From NCBI GenBank assembly GCA_030246985.1, contig CP107246.1, positions 2,358,282 to 2,422,281 of the forward strand: DNA of 64,000 nucleotides, in the 5' to 3' direction. The position numbers and the translations under genes were made by a program. The notes beneath the pieces were generated by a model. It searched no databases, had not been told where the DNA came from, and was given only the letters and a program-made list of their open reading frames with translations. Below are positions 1 to 11,630 of this stretch, piece by piece; position 1 is the stretch's first letter, and each line of letters starts with the position of its first letter. Source of the stretch: Candidatus Nitricoxidivorans perseverans (GTDB taxonomy: Bacteria; Pseudomonadota; Gammaproteobacteria; Burkholderiales; Rhodocyclaceae).

Positions 1-189
1 ATCGGCGACCTGTATCTGGCCGGCCATCCGCTGCTGGCCGCCTTTTCCGCCCACAAGTCCGGCCATGCCATGAACAACCGCCTGCTGCGGGAACTCCTGG
101 CGGACGCCTCGGCCTGGGAATGGGCGAGCTTCGAGCGGGAGGAGACCACCCCCGCGGCCGTCTCCGGCCTCTACCCGCAACCCGCCTGA
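1..189 (+). CDS. lpxC: UDP-3-O-acyl-N-acetylglucosamine deacetylase, C-terminal end only
   Basis: Only the last 62 codons are in the window and the 5' part lies off the left edge. The segment starting [11 protein letters not shown] and continuing through [18 protein letters not shown] matches the conserved C-terminal part of LpxC. It includes the histidine of the HKSGH motif that belongs to the active site. LpxC is the cytosolic zinc enzyme that commits UDP-acyl-GlcNAc to lipid A synthesis. The stop codon overlaps the ATG of the next small gene (ATGA-type overlap). A dciA gene and then secA follow, which is the usual neighbourhood in betaproteobacteria. Family assignment is confident, but only this fragment can be judged. 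Confidence 0.93.
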   Translation: MGDLYLAGHPLLAAFSAHKSGHAMNNRLLRELLADASAWEWASFEREETTPAAVSGLYPQPA

Positions 190-380
190 TGCTGTTGCTG
201 AGAGTGGTCGGCATTCTGACGGCCATCGCCATCGGCGCCGGCATCGCGGCCTTTCTCTTCACCGGCGACCGGCGCTACCTCCGTCTTTCGGGCCGCATCG
301 TCCGGTATGCGATTGTCTTCGTGCTGGCGGTGCTGGCGCTGTTCCTCCTCGAACGGGGCGTCGTCATGCTGCCGTTCTGA
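189..380 (+). CDS. small two-helix membrane protein, unknown function
   Basis: A 63-residue protein beginning [10 protein letters not shown]. The ATG shares its A with the lpxC stop codon, so translation is probably coupled to lpxC. Two hydrophobic stretches (about residues 3-24 and 38-57) are separated by a short basic segment with TGDRRYLR, so it is likely a two-pass inner-membrane protein with both ends on the same side. The same frame continues upstream, but that part overlaps lpxC and is not needed. The last 17 bases overlap the 3' end of the convergent dciA. I do not recognise a named family, and the function is unknown. Confidence 0.7.
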   Translation: MLLLRVVGILTAIAIGAGIAAFLFTGDRRYLRLSGRIVRYAIVFVLAVLALFLLERGVVMLPF

Positions 381-816
381 CCAGCCGGGTGATCGCAGCC
401 CGGAGCGGAGATTCTTCCGACAGGCTGTCGGCGAGCGACGTGAGTCCACGCTTCTGGTTTTCGCCAAGTGTGGCGTGACGAGGTTTCCCCGGCTTGGTCA
501 ATCCTCGAATCCGGGGTTGCACCCGTATTTCGATTCCGGTAACCTCCGCCGTTTCAGAACGAAAAACGTCGACGAGAGTAGGGGCAATTTGCTTCAGCTT
601 CGCGGCGACCGCGCCGTTGGCGGCGTGGATGACGATGTTCCCTGACTTGAGATTTGCGATCCGGGCGCCGCTTGATAGCGGAGTGGCCGCCTCGAGGAGG
701 CGCTGCATGCGCAGCAGACGGTCGGCATGCCCGGTGAGCCGGGCCAATCCGGCGTCTGCCTTCAAGCAGGCGGCCAGGCTGCGGGCTCCTCGTTGCACGG
801 GTTGCATGGGTCGCAT
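364..816 (-). CDS. dciA: DciA family protein (DUF721), predicted replicative helicase loader/operator
   Basis: A 150-aa protein with the layout of the DUF721/DciA family: an N-terminal variable helix, then a KH-like core (about residues 50-105) containing NLKSGNIVIHAANGAVAAKLKQ, and a tail with IEIRVQPR. DciA proteins interact with the replicative helicase DnaB in bacteria lacking DnaC. The position between lpxC and secA is the usual one for this gene in betaproteobacteria. It is convergent with the lpxC end and divergent from the M23 peptidase gene. The start used is the first ATG; an in-frame ATG three codons later (at 807) is possible. Family call is good; the helicase role is inferred from the family. 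Confidence 0.82.
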   Translation of the reverse strand: MRPMQPVQRGARSLAACLKADAGLARLTGHADRLLRMQRLLEAATPLSSGARIANLKSGNIVIHAANGAVAAKLKQIAPTLVDVFRSETAEVTGIEIRVQPRIRGLTKPGKPRHATLGENQKRGLTSLADSLSEESPLRAAITRLVRTAA

Positions 817-841
817 GATTTATTTTCGAGAGGAGTAGGGG

Positions 842-1798
842 ATGCATATTATTCTCGTCTCAGACCGGCTGGCAACAGCGAAGACCATTACCGTCACGGG
901 TCGTCACGTGCTCCTGACCCTGGCGATGCTCTCGGCGCTGATCATCGGCCTGTCTTCCCTGTTTTCCTACGTGACCGTGCGCCATGCGGCGGAAATCCGC
1001 CTGCCCTTCCTGCAGGAACTCCTGCGCACCGTGAGCGCCGAGGAAACGCAAAAGAGCCGCGAGTTCGTGAAGGAAAACCTCAACGCCATGGCCGTCAAGC
1101 TTGGCCAGATGCAGGCCCAGGTGATGCGCCTCGATTCCATGGGCGAGCGGCTGGCGGCCATGGCCGGCGTCAAGCCTCAGGAGCTCAAGAGCCAGGAGAC
1201 CGTTCCGGCGGCGCAAAAAGATGGCCGCGGCGGCCCGCTCGTTTCGCCCCCTCCTCTCTCGGCGGAGGAATTGGAACAGGCCCTCGAATCGCTTTCTCGC
1301 GAGGTGGATGTCAAGAAGGACATCCTTTCGCTGCTGGAATCCCGGATGTTCGACGAACGGATCCGAAGAAGCCTGCTGCCGTCCACCCTGCCCGTCGAAG
1401 CCCAGTGGAACGCTTCTGGCTTCGGCTGGCGCGTCGATCCCTTTACCGGCGAGACGGCGCTTCACGAAGGCATCGACTTCGTCGCCGAGCCCGGCACGCC
1501 GATCAAGGCCGCCGCCGCCGGCGTGGTGACCGCCGCCGAAGCCCATCCCCAGTACGGCAACATGATCGAGATCGACCACGGCAACGACATGACCACCCGC
1601 TATGCCCATGCATCCAGGATTCACGTGCAGGCGGGCGCGCTGGTCAAGCGCGGGCAGATGATCGCCGAGGTGGGCTCGACCGGGCGTTCCACCGGGCCGC
1701 ACCTGCACTTCGAGGTGCGCGTCAAGGGCATCGCACAGAACCCGAACCGGTTCCTGCGGCAGGCGCAAGTCAACGACACGAAGCTGGCCCGGAAATAG
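842..1798 (+). CDS. M23 family metallopeptidase (LytM/peptidoglycan endopeptidase type)
   Basis: A 318-aa protein. A short cytoplasmic N-terminus leads into one membrane segment (about residues 22-45), followed by a helical, probably coiled-coil stretch (about 50-190) and a C-terminal LytM/M23 domain. Zinc-site motifs are visible: LHEGIDF (first His, and the Asp of HxxxD), and GPHLHFEVR (HxH). This arrangement fits a periplasmic peptidoglycan DD-endopeptidase or amidase-activator protein anchored in the inner membrane. A good ribosome-binding site (AGGAG, about 831-835) precedes the ATG. It lies directly upstream of secA. The family is certain; the cleaved bond is not determinable. Confidence 0.9.
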   Translation: MHIILVSDRLATAKTITVTGRHVLLTLAMLSALIIGLSSLFSYVTVRHAAEIRLPFLQELLRTVSAEETQKSREFVKENLNAMAVKLGQMQAQVMRLDSMGERLAAMAGVKPQELKSQETVPAAQKDGRGGPLVSPPPLSAEELEQALESLSREVDVKKDILSLLESRMFDERIRRSLLPSTLPVEAQWNASGFGWRVDPFTGETALHEGIDFVAEPGTPIKAAAAGVVTAAEAHPQYGNMIEIDHGNDMTTRYAHASRIHVQAGALVKRGQMIAEVGSTGRSTGPHLHFEVRVKGIAQNPNRFLRQAQVNDTKLARK

Positions 1799-1813
1799 CC
1801 CCCGCAGCTGCTA

Positions 1814-1845
1814 GAATGCCGCCTTTGCCTTGTCGGGCGGCATTC
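1814..1845 (+). promoter_or_regulatory. perfect 10-bp inverted repeat in the secA leader
   Basis: GAATGCCGCC (1814-1823) and GGCGGCATTC (1836-1845) are perfect inverted repeats around a 12-base loop, ending two bases before the secA ATG at 1848. A -10-like TAGAAT (1812-1817) overlaps the left arm. No Shine-Dalgarno sequence stands outside the hairpin. It could act as a weak terminator for the upstream gene, a DNA operator, or an RNA fold that controls secA initiation. There is no U-tract, so a simple terminator is less likely. Confidence 0.55.
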
Positions 1846-1847
1846 CC

Positions 1848-4586
<2,739 letters not shown>

Positions 4587-4591
4587 GGGAG

Positions 4592-5549
<958 letters not shown>

Positions 5550-5557
<8 letters not shown>

Positions 5558-6341
5558 CATCCTGAACAGGATCCTCGCCGTCAAGCGCGAGGAAGTGGCC
5601 GCCGCGCGGGTCGCCCGCGACTTTTCCGCACTGCGCGCCGAGGCCGAGGCCCAGCCTCCCGCCCGCGACTTCGAAGGCGGCATCCGCGCGAAAGTCAGCG
5701 CCGGCGGCACGGCGATCATCGCCGAGATCAAGAAGGCGAGCCCGTCGAAGGGGGTGCTGCGCGATGACTTCCGCCCCGCCGAGATTGCGGCGAGCTACGA
5801 GCGGCACGGCGCCGCCTGCCTTTCAGTGCTCACCGACCGGCAGTTTTTCCAGGGCGCGCCGGAATACCTGCAAGCCGCCCGCGCCGCCTGCAACCTTCCC
5901 GTCCTGCGCAAGGACTTCATGGTTGACGAATGGCAGGTCTGGGAAGCGCGCGCCATGGGCGCCGACGCCATCCTGCTCATCGTCGCCGCGCTCGACGCGC
6001 CGCGGATGAGGGACATGGAGACGCTCGCCCGCGAGCTGGGCATGGCCGTGCTGGTCGAAGCCCACGACGCCGCCGAGGTCGACGCCGCGCTGCGGCTTCA
6101 AACGCCGCTCATCGGCATCAACAACCGGAATCTCCGCACCTTCGAGGTCAGCCTGGACACCACCCTCGACCAGCTCGACCGCATCCCGGAAGGCCGCATC
6201 GTCGTCACCGAATCCGGCATCCTCGCGCCGGAAGACGTCGCCCGCATGCGCGGCCGGGGCGTCAACGCCTACCTCGTCGGCGAAGCCTTCATGCGCGCCC
6301 CCGATCCCGGCGCGGAACTGGCGAGGCTGTTCGGCCTGTAA
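5550..6341 (+). CDS. trpC: indole-3-glycerol phosphate synthase
   Basis: A 263-aa monofunctional TrpC (beta/alpha barrel) that closes the indole ring in tryptophan synthesis. Signatures: [13 protein letters not shown] (catalytic Lys region), [39 protein letters not shown] and VTESGI. The ATG at 5550 overlaps the end of mtnA by 8 bases. An in-frame GTG further up is ignored because it lies inside mtnA and adds non-homologous residues. The other anthranilate-branch genes (trpE, trpG, trpD) are 20 kb away on the opposite strand, so trpC has been separated from them. Confidence 0.96.
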
Positions 6342-6530
6342 AGGGCGTTGCAAAAAACCAACACCTCTTCCCCTGCGACTCTGGCAATCCGCCCTTCTTC
6401 TTGCCCGTCCCGGCGCCGTGGGCGAGAATCCTTCGCAGCTTTCCAAATGGGAAGTCCCGCGGGATCAGTGACCAACCACGTGGAGTCATTGAAACCGCAA
6501 GCAGTCCAACTTTCATCAGGAGATTTATCC

Positions 6531-7646
6531 ATGCAAAAGAAACTCATCGCCCTGGCCGTCGCCGCCGTCGCCGCCGCCCCGGTCTTCGCGCAATCGAACG
6601 TCACCATCTACGGCCAGGTGCGCGTGTCGGTCGATCATTTCGACATGAATAACGCCACTGGCGACAGCTGGGGCGTCAATGACCAAGCCTCTCGCATCGG
6701 TTTCAAGGGCGCGGAAGACCTGGGCAACGGCCTCAAGGCCGTGTGGCAGTGGGAATCCAGCCTGAACACCACCAATGCCAACGGCGTCACCTCCGGCGCT
6801 TCCGCCTCTGTCGGTGCCCACACCCAGCGCAACACCTTCCTCGGCCTGGCCGGCGGTTTCGGCACCGTGCTGTTCGGCACGCATGACACCCCCTACAAGC
6901 TGGGCGGCTCCGCCGACCTGTTCGGCGACACCGCCGCCGACGCGCAGGGCACCGCCGCCGCTTCCGGCATCATCGGTCGCAACGGCTGGGACAACCGCCT
7001 TGGCAACGTTCTCGCCTACGTGTCCCCGACCTGGTCCGGCTTCCACTTCGCCGTCGGCCTGGTTGCGGGTGAGACCGCCGCCGACAACGCCGCCTACAAG
7101 GACGCGGACGGCCTGGCCGACGCCCAGTCCTATGTGGCGGTCTATGAGAACGGCCCCTTCAAGGCCACCCTGGGCCATGAACTCGTCACCAAGGAGCTCT
7201 TCAACAGCCTGACCGGCGACAGCGACCTGTTGGTGAAGGCCAAGGCCACGAAGCTGAACCTCGGCTACAAGATGGGCGCCATCGGCCTGGGCTACACCTA
7301 TGAGTCCTCCACCGCCGGCACGACCTCGGTCTCCGCTCTTGCTGGTGGCGGCAGCGCCAACATTGGCTCGCTGGTCAAGGACAAGGGTCAGCTGGCTTCC
7401 ATCTCCTACACCACGGGCGCCACGACCTTCGGCCTGCAGATGGGCAAGTTTGACGACAGGGGCACGGTTACGACCGGCGACGGCAACAGCGACGTGAATA
7501 CCTGGACGGTCGGCGCCTACCACGGCCTGTCCAAGCGCACCACGGCCTATATCGGCTACCACAATGCCAAGGTCAAGGACGGCATCGCCGCCGGCTCCGA
7601 CCTCAAGGTCAAGGCCCTTACCATGGGTCTGAACCACAGCTTCTGA
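6531..7646 (+). CDS. outer-membrane general porin (Gram-negative porin, Neisseria/Bordetella type)
   Basis: A 371-aa precursor with a classic signal peptide: MQKKLIALAVAAVAAAPVFA, cleaved before QSNVTIYG. The mature protein opens with the typical first strand NVTIYGQVRVSVD and contains RIGFKGAEDLGNGLKAVWQ, NTFLGLAGGFGTVLFGTHDTP and a final beta-strand ending in F (MGLNHSF), the Omp85 recognition end. This is the 16-strand trimeric diffusion porin of betaproteobacteria. An SD (CAGGAGA, about 6518-6524) precedes the ATG. The 189-base region upstream of it holds no gene. A strong terminator follows at 7673. It is likely expressed alone. Confidence 0.95.
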   Translation: MQKKLIALAVAAVAAAPVFAQSNVTIYGQVRVSVDHFDMNNATGDSWGVNDQASRIGFKGAEDLGNGLKAVWQWESSLNTTNANGVTSGASASVGAHTQRNTFLGLAGGFGTVLFGTHDTPYKLGGSADLFGDTAADAQGTAAASGIIGRNGWDNRLGNVLAYVSPTWSGFHFAVGLVAGETAADNAAYKDADGLADAQSYVAVYENGPFKATLGHELVTKELFNSLTGDSDLLVKAKATKLNLGYKMGAIGLGYTYESSTAGTTSVSALAGGGSANIGSLVKDKGQLASISYTTGATTFGLQMGKFDDRGTVTTGDGNSDVNTWTVGAYHGLSKRTTAYIGYHNAKVKDGIAAGSDLKVKALTMGLNHSF

Positions 7647-7672
7647 TCGACTCCAGTCGATTCGCAGTTGTT

Positions 7673-7702
7673 AAAACGGCCGCCTTCGGGCGGCCGTTTT
7701 TT
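7673..7702 (+). terminator. rho-independent terminator of the porin gene
   Basis: AAAACGGCCGCC (7673-7684), a TTCG tetraloop, and GGCGGCCGTTTT (7689-7700), then two more T. It is a perfect 12-bp stem 27 bases after the porin stop. A near-identical copy occurs at 8016. Confidence 0.95.
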
Positions 7703-7742
7703 CGTCTAGAATGCGGGCTGGCACTTTTGATATGGAATCAGC

Positions 7743-7991
7743 ATGGGCGCGATTACCTTCGATACCCTCAAGTTCGCCAACCGTCTCAAGACGGCAGGCG
7801 TGTCGTCTGCTCAGGCAGAAGCCGAGGCCGAAGCGTTGGCCGAGGTGTTCGACCTCGCCGGGCGCGATCTGGTGACCAAGGAATATCTGGATGCCAAGCT
7901 CATGCAACTCGAACAGCGGATGATCATCAAGCTCGGCGCCCTGATGGTGGTGGCCGTGGGTGCGGTTGCGACGCTCGTCAAACTGCTCTGA
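7743..7991 (+). CDS. DUF1640-like small coiled-coil membrane protein
   Basis: An 82-aa protein: MGAITFDTLKFANRLKTAGV, then a helical coiled-coil stretch rich in Ala/Glu (residues 20-58), and a C-terminal membrane helix with KLGALMVVAVGAVATLVKLL. This matches the short bacterial DUF1640 proteins, which are distantly related to mitochondrial CCDC90/MCUR1. Their bacterial role is unknown. The gene sits alone between two nearly identical terminators, with a -10-like TAGAAT at 7707-7712, so it looks like a single-gene transcription unit. Family call is from sequence memory of the layout; no function is claimed. Confidence 0.75.
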   Translation: MGAITFDTLKFANRLKTAGVSSAQAEAEAEALAEVFDLAGRDLVTKEYLDAKLMQLEQRMIIKLGALMVVAVGAVATLVKLL

Positions 7992-8015
7992 TCGTTTCCC
8001 GATTCGCAGCTGCTC

Positions 8016-8043
8016 AAACGGCCGCCTTCGGGCGGCCGTTTTT
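8016..8043 (+). terminator. rho-independent terminator after the DUF1640-like gene
   Basis: AAACGGCCGCC (8016-8026), TTCG loop, GGCGGCCGTTT (8031-8041) and further T. Together with its upstream flank it is 40 of 44 bases identical to the porin terminator region (7659-7702 versus 8001-8044). Confidence 0.95.
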
Positions 8044-8054
8044 ATTGGGCCTGC

Positions 8055-8084
8055 TTCAGACAACCGATACTCTGGAGCTACAAT
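8055..8084 (+). promoter_or_regulatory. predicted sigma-70 promoter of the DUF1902-like gene
   Basis: TTCAGA (8055-8060), an 18-base spacer and TACAAT (8079-8084), 30 bases before the ATG. The -35 matches consensus at four of six positions. Prediction only. Confidence 0.45.
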
Positions 8085-8114
8085 GGGACATCTTTAACAA
8101 TTGGAGGAAACGCC

Positions 8115-8351
8115 ATGCCAAGAATCTACTTCATCCGTGCCGAATGGGATGACGAGGCCTCTGTGTGGGTTGCGACCTCCGACGATGTGCCGGGTCTGGC
8201 AACGGAAGCAGATACGCTGGAAGTTTTATCCGCCAAGCTCGAAAGCCTCGTCCCCGAGCTTCTGGATGCCAACGGACAGGAGGGTGGCACGGAGGTGCCT
8301 TTTGAACTGCTTGCCAGAAAGTTCGCCATTGCCCACCGGAATGCTTGCTGA
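8115..8351 (+). CDS. DUF1902/HicB-like small protein
   Basis: A 78-aa protein beginning MPRIYFIRAEWDDEASVWVA and continuing through SDDVPGLATEADTLEVLSAKL. This is the DUF1902 fold, related to the partial RNase-H-like fold of HicB antitoxins. A strong SD (GGAGG, 8103-8107) precedes the ATG. A HicA toxin (small dsRBD-like protein) would normally lie adjacent to a HicB, but none is present on either side. The next gene is the convergent antiporter, which ends one base after this stop. It is therefore either a solitary member or the remnant of a toxin-antitoxin pair. No DNA-binding tail is visible. Confidence 0.75.
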   Translation: MPRIYFIRAEWDDEASVWVATSDDVPGLATEADTLEVLSAKLESLVPELLDANGQEGGTEVPFELLARKFAIAHRNAC

Positions 8352-8352
8352 T

Positions 8353-10053
8353 TTATTTCTCCCGCCGCGTCGCGTCGCGCCGCTGTTCGCGCAGTTCCCG
8401 CACGTGATCCATGAAACGATCGGGGGGTACGCCGACGAAGGCCAGCGCGTGGGTCGCCAGCATCACCGAGGATTCGAGCGCTTCGGGCACGACCTCGGCG
8501 GCGCCGGCGGCGAGAAGCTCCCCGGCGTCGGCCTGCTCGCGCGTGCGCACGACCACGGGCACGTCGGGACGCAGCGCGCGCACGCGGGCGAGCAGGCGCA
8601 GGGCGGCCTGCAGGTCGGCGAAGGTGACGACGACGACGCTGGCGCGCGCGATGCCCGCGGCCAGCAGCGTTTCCCGGCGCGTGCAGTCGCCGTAGGAGAC
8701 GGAATCCCGTGTGCCGGCGGCCTCGCGCACCCGCTCGGGGTCGAGGTCGAGCGCCGTGAAGGAGATGTTCTCCCTTTCCAGGAAGCGGGCCAGGTGCTGG
8801 CCGGTGCGGCCGTAGCCGCAGAGGAGGGCGTGCTTGTCCGCGGCGATCGAACGGGCGGCGATCTGCGTGAGCTGCATCGAGCGCGTCAGCCATTCGGAGG
8901 CCACCAGGCGAAGCACGATGCGATCGGAGAAATGGACGATCAGCGGCGCCGCCATCATCGACAGCACGAGAGCCGCGAGCACCGGCTGCAAGGGGCCGCC
9001 GGCCAGCAGGCCCATGCGCTCGCCCTGGGCCAGCAGCACGAAGCCGAACTCGCCGCCGGCGCATAGCCATAATCCCGTGCGCAGCGCCGTGCCCGGCGGC
9101 GCGCCGAGCAGGCGCGAGGCGCACCATGCGAGAAACAGCTTGCCGGCCAGCAGCGCGGCCAGCACGCCCGCCACGATGGTCCATTCACGCAGGATGACGG
9201 GGATGTCCAGCATCATGCCGATGGAGATGAAGAACAGGCCCATCAGCACGTCGCGGAAGGGCTTGATGTCCTCTTCCACCGCGTAGCGATACTCGGTTTC
9301 GGAGATCAGCATGCCGGCGATGAAGGCGCCCAGCGCAAGCGAGAGGCCGGCCAGCTCGGTGACCCAGGCGAGGCTCAGGGTGATGAGCAGCACGTTGAGC
9401 ATGAAGAGCTCGCCCGACTTCTTCCTCGCCACGAGGGCGAACCATCCGCGCATCAGCCGCTGGCCGAAGACCAGCACCAGGGTCAGCAACGCCGCCGCCT
9501 TGACGAAGGCCAGCGCCAGGGCGCCGGCCATCGCCCCCATCGGCTGCGAGAGCGCGGGGATCAGCACCAGCAGCGGCACCACGGCGAGGTCCTGGAACAG
9601 CAGCACGCCCATGACTTCGCGGCCGTGCCGGGCGCCCAGTTCCCGCCGGTCGGCGAGGAGCCTGGAGAGGATGGCCGTCGACGACATGGCCAGCGCGCCG
9701 CCCAGCGCGATGCCCGCCGACCAGGAAACGCCCGCCGTGCTTGATGCGACGAGGGCGACGGCGGCCAGCGTGACGGCGACCTGCGCCGTGCCCAGGCCGA
9801 AGACGATGCGCTTCATGGCGAAGAGCCTCGGCAGCGAGAATTCCAGGCCGATGGAGAACATCAGGAACACCACGCCGAATTCCGCGAGCGCCCGCGCCCC
9901 ATCGGCGTCGGGCAGCAGGTCGAGCGCGCGCGGGCCGACGACGACGCCCACCAGCAGGTAGCCGAGAATGGGCGGCAGGCCGAGCGAGCGGAAGGCCGCG
10001 ACCACCAGCACGGAGGCGGAAAGCAGCAGCAGGACGAGTTGCAGGGTATTCAC
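8353..10053 (-). CDS. monovalent cation:proton antiporter, CPA2 family with TrkA-N domain (KefB/YbaL-like)
   Basis: A 566-aa inner-membrane transporter. Residues 1-380 form the Na+/H+-exchanger-type membrane domain (LGLPPILGYLLVGVVVGP, FGVVFLMFSIGLEFSL). A C-terminal cytoplasmic Rossmann TrkA-N domain begins HALLCGYGRTGQHLARFL and binds NAD(H) or a related ligand. This fits K+ or Na+ efflux in exchange for protons. No TrkA-C domain is seen. The GTG at 10053 gives the family-typical VNTLQLVLLLL opening; upstream ATG at 10092 would add 13 unconserved residues. It is divergent from kdsD, with the start regions only about 60 bases apart. Ion specificity cannot be read from sequence. Confidence 0.88.
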   Translation of the reverse strand: MNTLQLVLLLLSASVLVVAAFRSLGLPPILGYLLVGVVVGPRALDLLPDADGARALAEFGVVFLMFSIGLEFSLPRLFAMKRIVFGLGTAQVAVTLAAVALVASSTAGVSWSAGIALGGALAMSSTAILSRLLADRRELGARHGREVMGVLLFQDLAVVPLLVLIPALSQPMGAMAGALALAFVKAAALLTLVLVFGQRLMRGWFALVARKKSGELFMLNVLLITLSLAWVTELAGLSLALGAFIAGMLISETEYRYAVEEDIKPFRDVLMGLFFISIGMMLDIPVILREWTIVAGVLAALLAGKLFLAWCASRLLGAPPGTALRTGLWLCAGGEFGFVLLAQGERMGLLAGGPLQPVLAALVLSMMAAPLIVHFSDRIVLRLVASEWLTRSMQLTQIAARSIAADKHALLCGYGRTGQHLARFLERENISFTALDLDPERVREAAGTRDSVSYGDCTRRETLLAAGIARASVVVVTFADLQAALRLLARVRALRPDVPVVVRTREQADAGELLAAGAAEVVPEALESSVMLATHALAFVGVPPDRFMDHVRELREQRRDATRREK

Positions 10054-10079
10054 GGAAGGCTGTCCGAAGGGCGGTTGGG

Positions 10080-10085
10080 TATAAT
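10080..10085 (+). promoter_or_regulatory. -10 element (TATAAT) of the kdsD operon
   Basis: A perfect TATAAT stands 31 bases before the kdsD GTG, within the short divergent region shared with the antiporter. No good -35 is visible 17 bases upstream, so this is a partial promoter call. Confidence 0.45.
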
Positions 10086-10116
10086 TCCGCATCAATCATA
10101 GCGGACTATTCCCAGC

Positions 10117-11121
10117 GTGCCCCCTGCACCCACTCCCGCCCTCCGGAATACGACCACCGACCACGCCCTGGAGATGGCCCGGCGGGTGCTGCGCATCGAG
10201 GCGGAAGCGGTGGCGGCGCTCGGCGCTCGGCTGGACGGCGAGTTCCGGCGCGCCGTCGAGCTGATCCTCGCGAGCCCGGGCCGCGTCATCGTCAGCGGCA
10301 TCGGCAAGTCCGGCCACGTCGCGCGCAAGATCGCCGCCACGATGGCCAGTACCGGCACGCCCGCCTATTTCGTGCACGCCGCCGAGGCGGTGCACGGCGA
10401 CCTGGGCATGATCGCCCGCGACGACGTGCTGATCGCGCTGTCCAATTCCGGCGAGAACGACGAGCTGCTGACCATCGTGCCGGTGGTGAAGCGCCGGGGC
10501 GGGCGGCTGATCGCCATCACCGGCAACGCGGATTCGCCGCTGGCGCGCGAGGCCGACGTGCACCTCGACGCGCGCGTCGCGGAGGAGGCCTGCCCGCTCA
10601 ACCTCGCGCCGACGGCCAGCACGACGGCGGCGCTGGCGCTCGGCGACGCCCTGGCCGTGGCGCTGCTCGACGCGCGCGGCTTCGGCGCGGAGGACTTCGC
10701 GCGGTCCCACCCCGGCGGCGCGCTGGGCAGGAAACTGCTGACCCATGTCCGCGACGTCATGCGCCCGGCCGACCAGGTTCCACAGCTCTCCGAGGACACG
10801 CCGGTCGTCGCGAGCCTGTTGCCCATCTCGAGGGGCGGGCTGGGCATGGCCGTCGTGAACGACGCGGCCGGCCGGCCGGCCGGCATCTTCACCGACGGCG
10901 ACCTGCGCCGGGCGATGGAACGGCTGGGCGACCTGCGGACGACGCGGGTGGGCGAGGTGATGACGCGCAATCCTCACGCCATCGACGCCGGCCGGCTGGC
11001 GGTGGAGGCGGTGGAGATGATGGAGCGGCACCGGATCAACCAGTTGCTGGTGACGGACGCCGGCGGCAACCTCGCCGGCGCGCTCAACATGCACGACCTG
11101 TTCCGGGCGAAAGTCGTCTGA
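10117..11121 (+). CDS. kdsD: D-arabinose-5-phosphate isomerase (KpsF/GutQ family)
   Basis: A 334-aa enzyme that converts ribulose-5-phosphate to arabinose-5-phosphate, the first step to Kdo. The SIS sugar-isomerase domain (about residues 40-175) shows VSGIGKSGHVARKIAATMASTGTPA and HGDLGMI. Two CBS domains follow (about 210-330), with RDVMRPADQVPQL and EVMTRNPHAI. The start is GTG at 10117; an ATG at 10174 would remove part of the first helix. The stop overlaps the kdsC ATG. It is first in a kdsD-kdsC-lptC-lptA operon for Kdo synthesis and LPS transport. Confidence 0.95.
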   Translation: MPPAPTPALRNTTTDHALEMARRVLRIEAEAVAALGARLDGEFRRAVELILASPGRVIVSGIGKSGHVARKIAATMASTGTPAYFVHAAEAVHGDLGMIARDDVLIALSNSGENDELLTIVPVVKRRGGRLIAITGNADSPLAREADVHLDARVAEEACPLNLAPTASTTAALALGDALAVALLDARGFGAEDFARSHPGGALGRKLLTHVRDVMRPADQVPQLSEDTPVVASLLPISRGGLGMAVVNDAAGRPAGIFTDGDLRRAMERLGDLRTTRVGEVMTRNPHAIDAGRLAVEAVEMMERHRINQLLVTDAGGNLAGALNMHDLFRAKVV

Positions 11122-11630
11122 TGGACCTTGCGAATCTTCGGCTGATGGGCTTCGACATCGACGGCGTCATGACCGACGGCCGCCTCTGGTACAGCCCGCG
11201 CGGCGACGAGATGAAGGCGTTCTTCGTCCGCGACGGCCTCGGGCTCAAGATGCTGGAACAGTCCGGCGTGCGCGTCGCCATCATCACCGGGCGGGATTCG
11301 CCCATCGTCGCGGAACGCGCCCGCGATCTGGGCATCGGCCTCGTCCGGCAGGGCGTCAAGGACAAGCGCGCGGTCATGGCCGAGATGCTGGCCGGCCTTT
11401 CCCTGTCCTTCGGGGAGGCCGGCTACATGGGCGACGACGTGGTCGACCTGGCCGTCATGGCGGCCTGCGGCTTCGCCGCCTCCGTGCCCGACGGCCATCC
11501 CCTCGCCCGGCGGCGCGCCCACTACGTGGCGCTGGCGCCGGCCGGCGGAGGCGCCGTGCGCGAGGTCTGCGAGCTGATTCTGCGCGCCCAGGGCAACTGG
11601 GACGCCGCTCTGGGCAATTCCCCCGTCTGA
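11121..11630 (+). CDS. kdsC: 3-deoxy-D-manno-octulosonate 8-phosphate phosphatase
   Basis: A 169-aa HAD-superfamily phosphatase of usual KdsC length, without a cap domain. The nucleophile motif is GFDIDGVMTDG (D12, D14). Others are AIITGRDSP (motif II) and YMGDDVVDLAVM (motif IV). It removes the phosphate from Kdo-8-phosphate to give Kdo. It overlaps kdsD by one base (ATGA type) and lptC by one base, so the three are translationally coupled. Confidence 0.96.
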   Translation: MDLANLRLMGFDIDGVMTDGRLWYSPRGDEMKAFFVRDGLGLKMLEQSGVRVAIITGRDSPIVAERARDLGIGLVRQGVKDKRAVMAEMLAGLSLSFGEAGYMGDDVVDLAVMAACGFAASVPDGHPLARRRAHYVALAPAGGGAVREVCELILRAQGNWDAALGNSPV

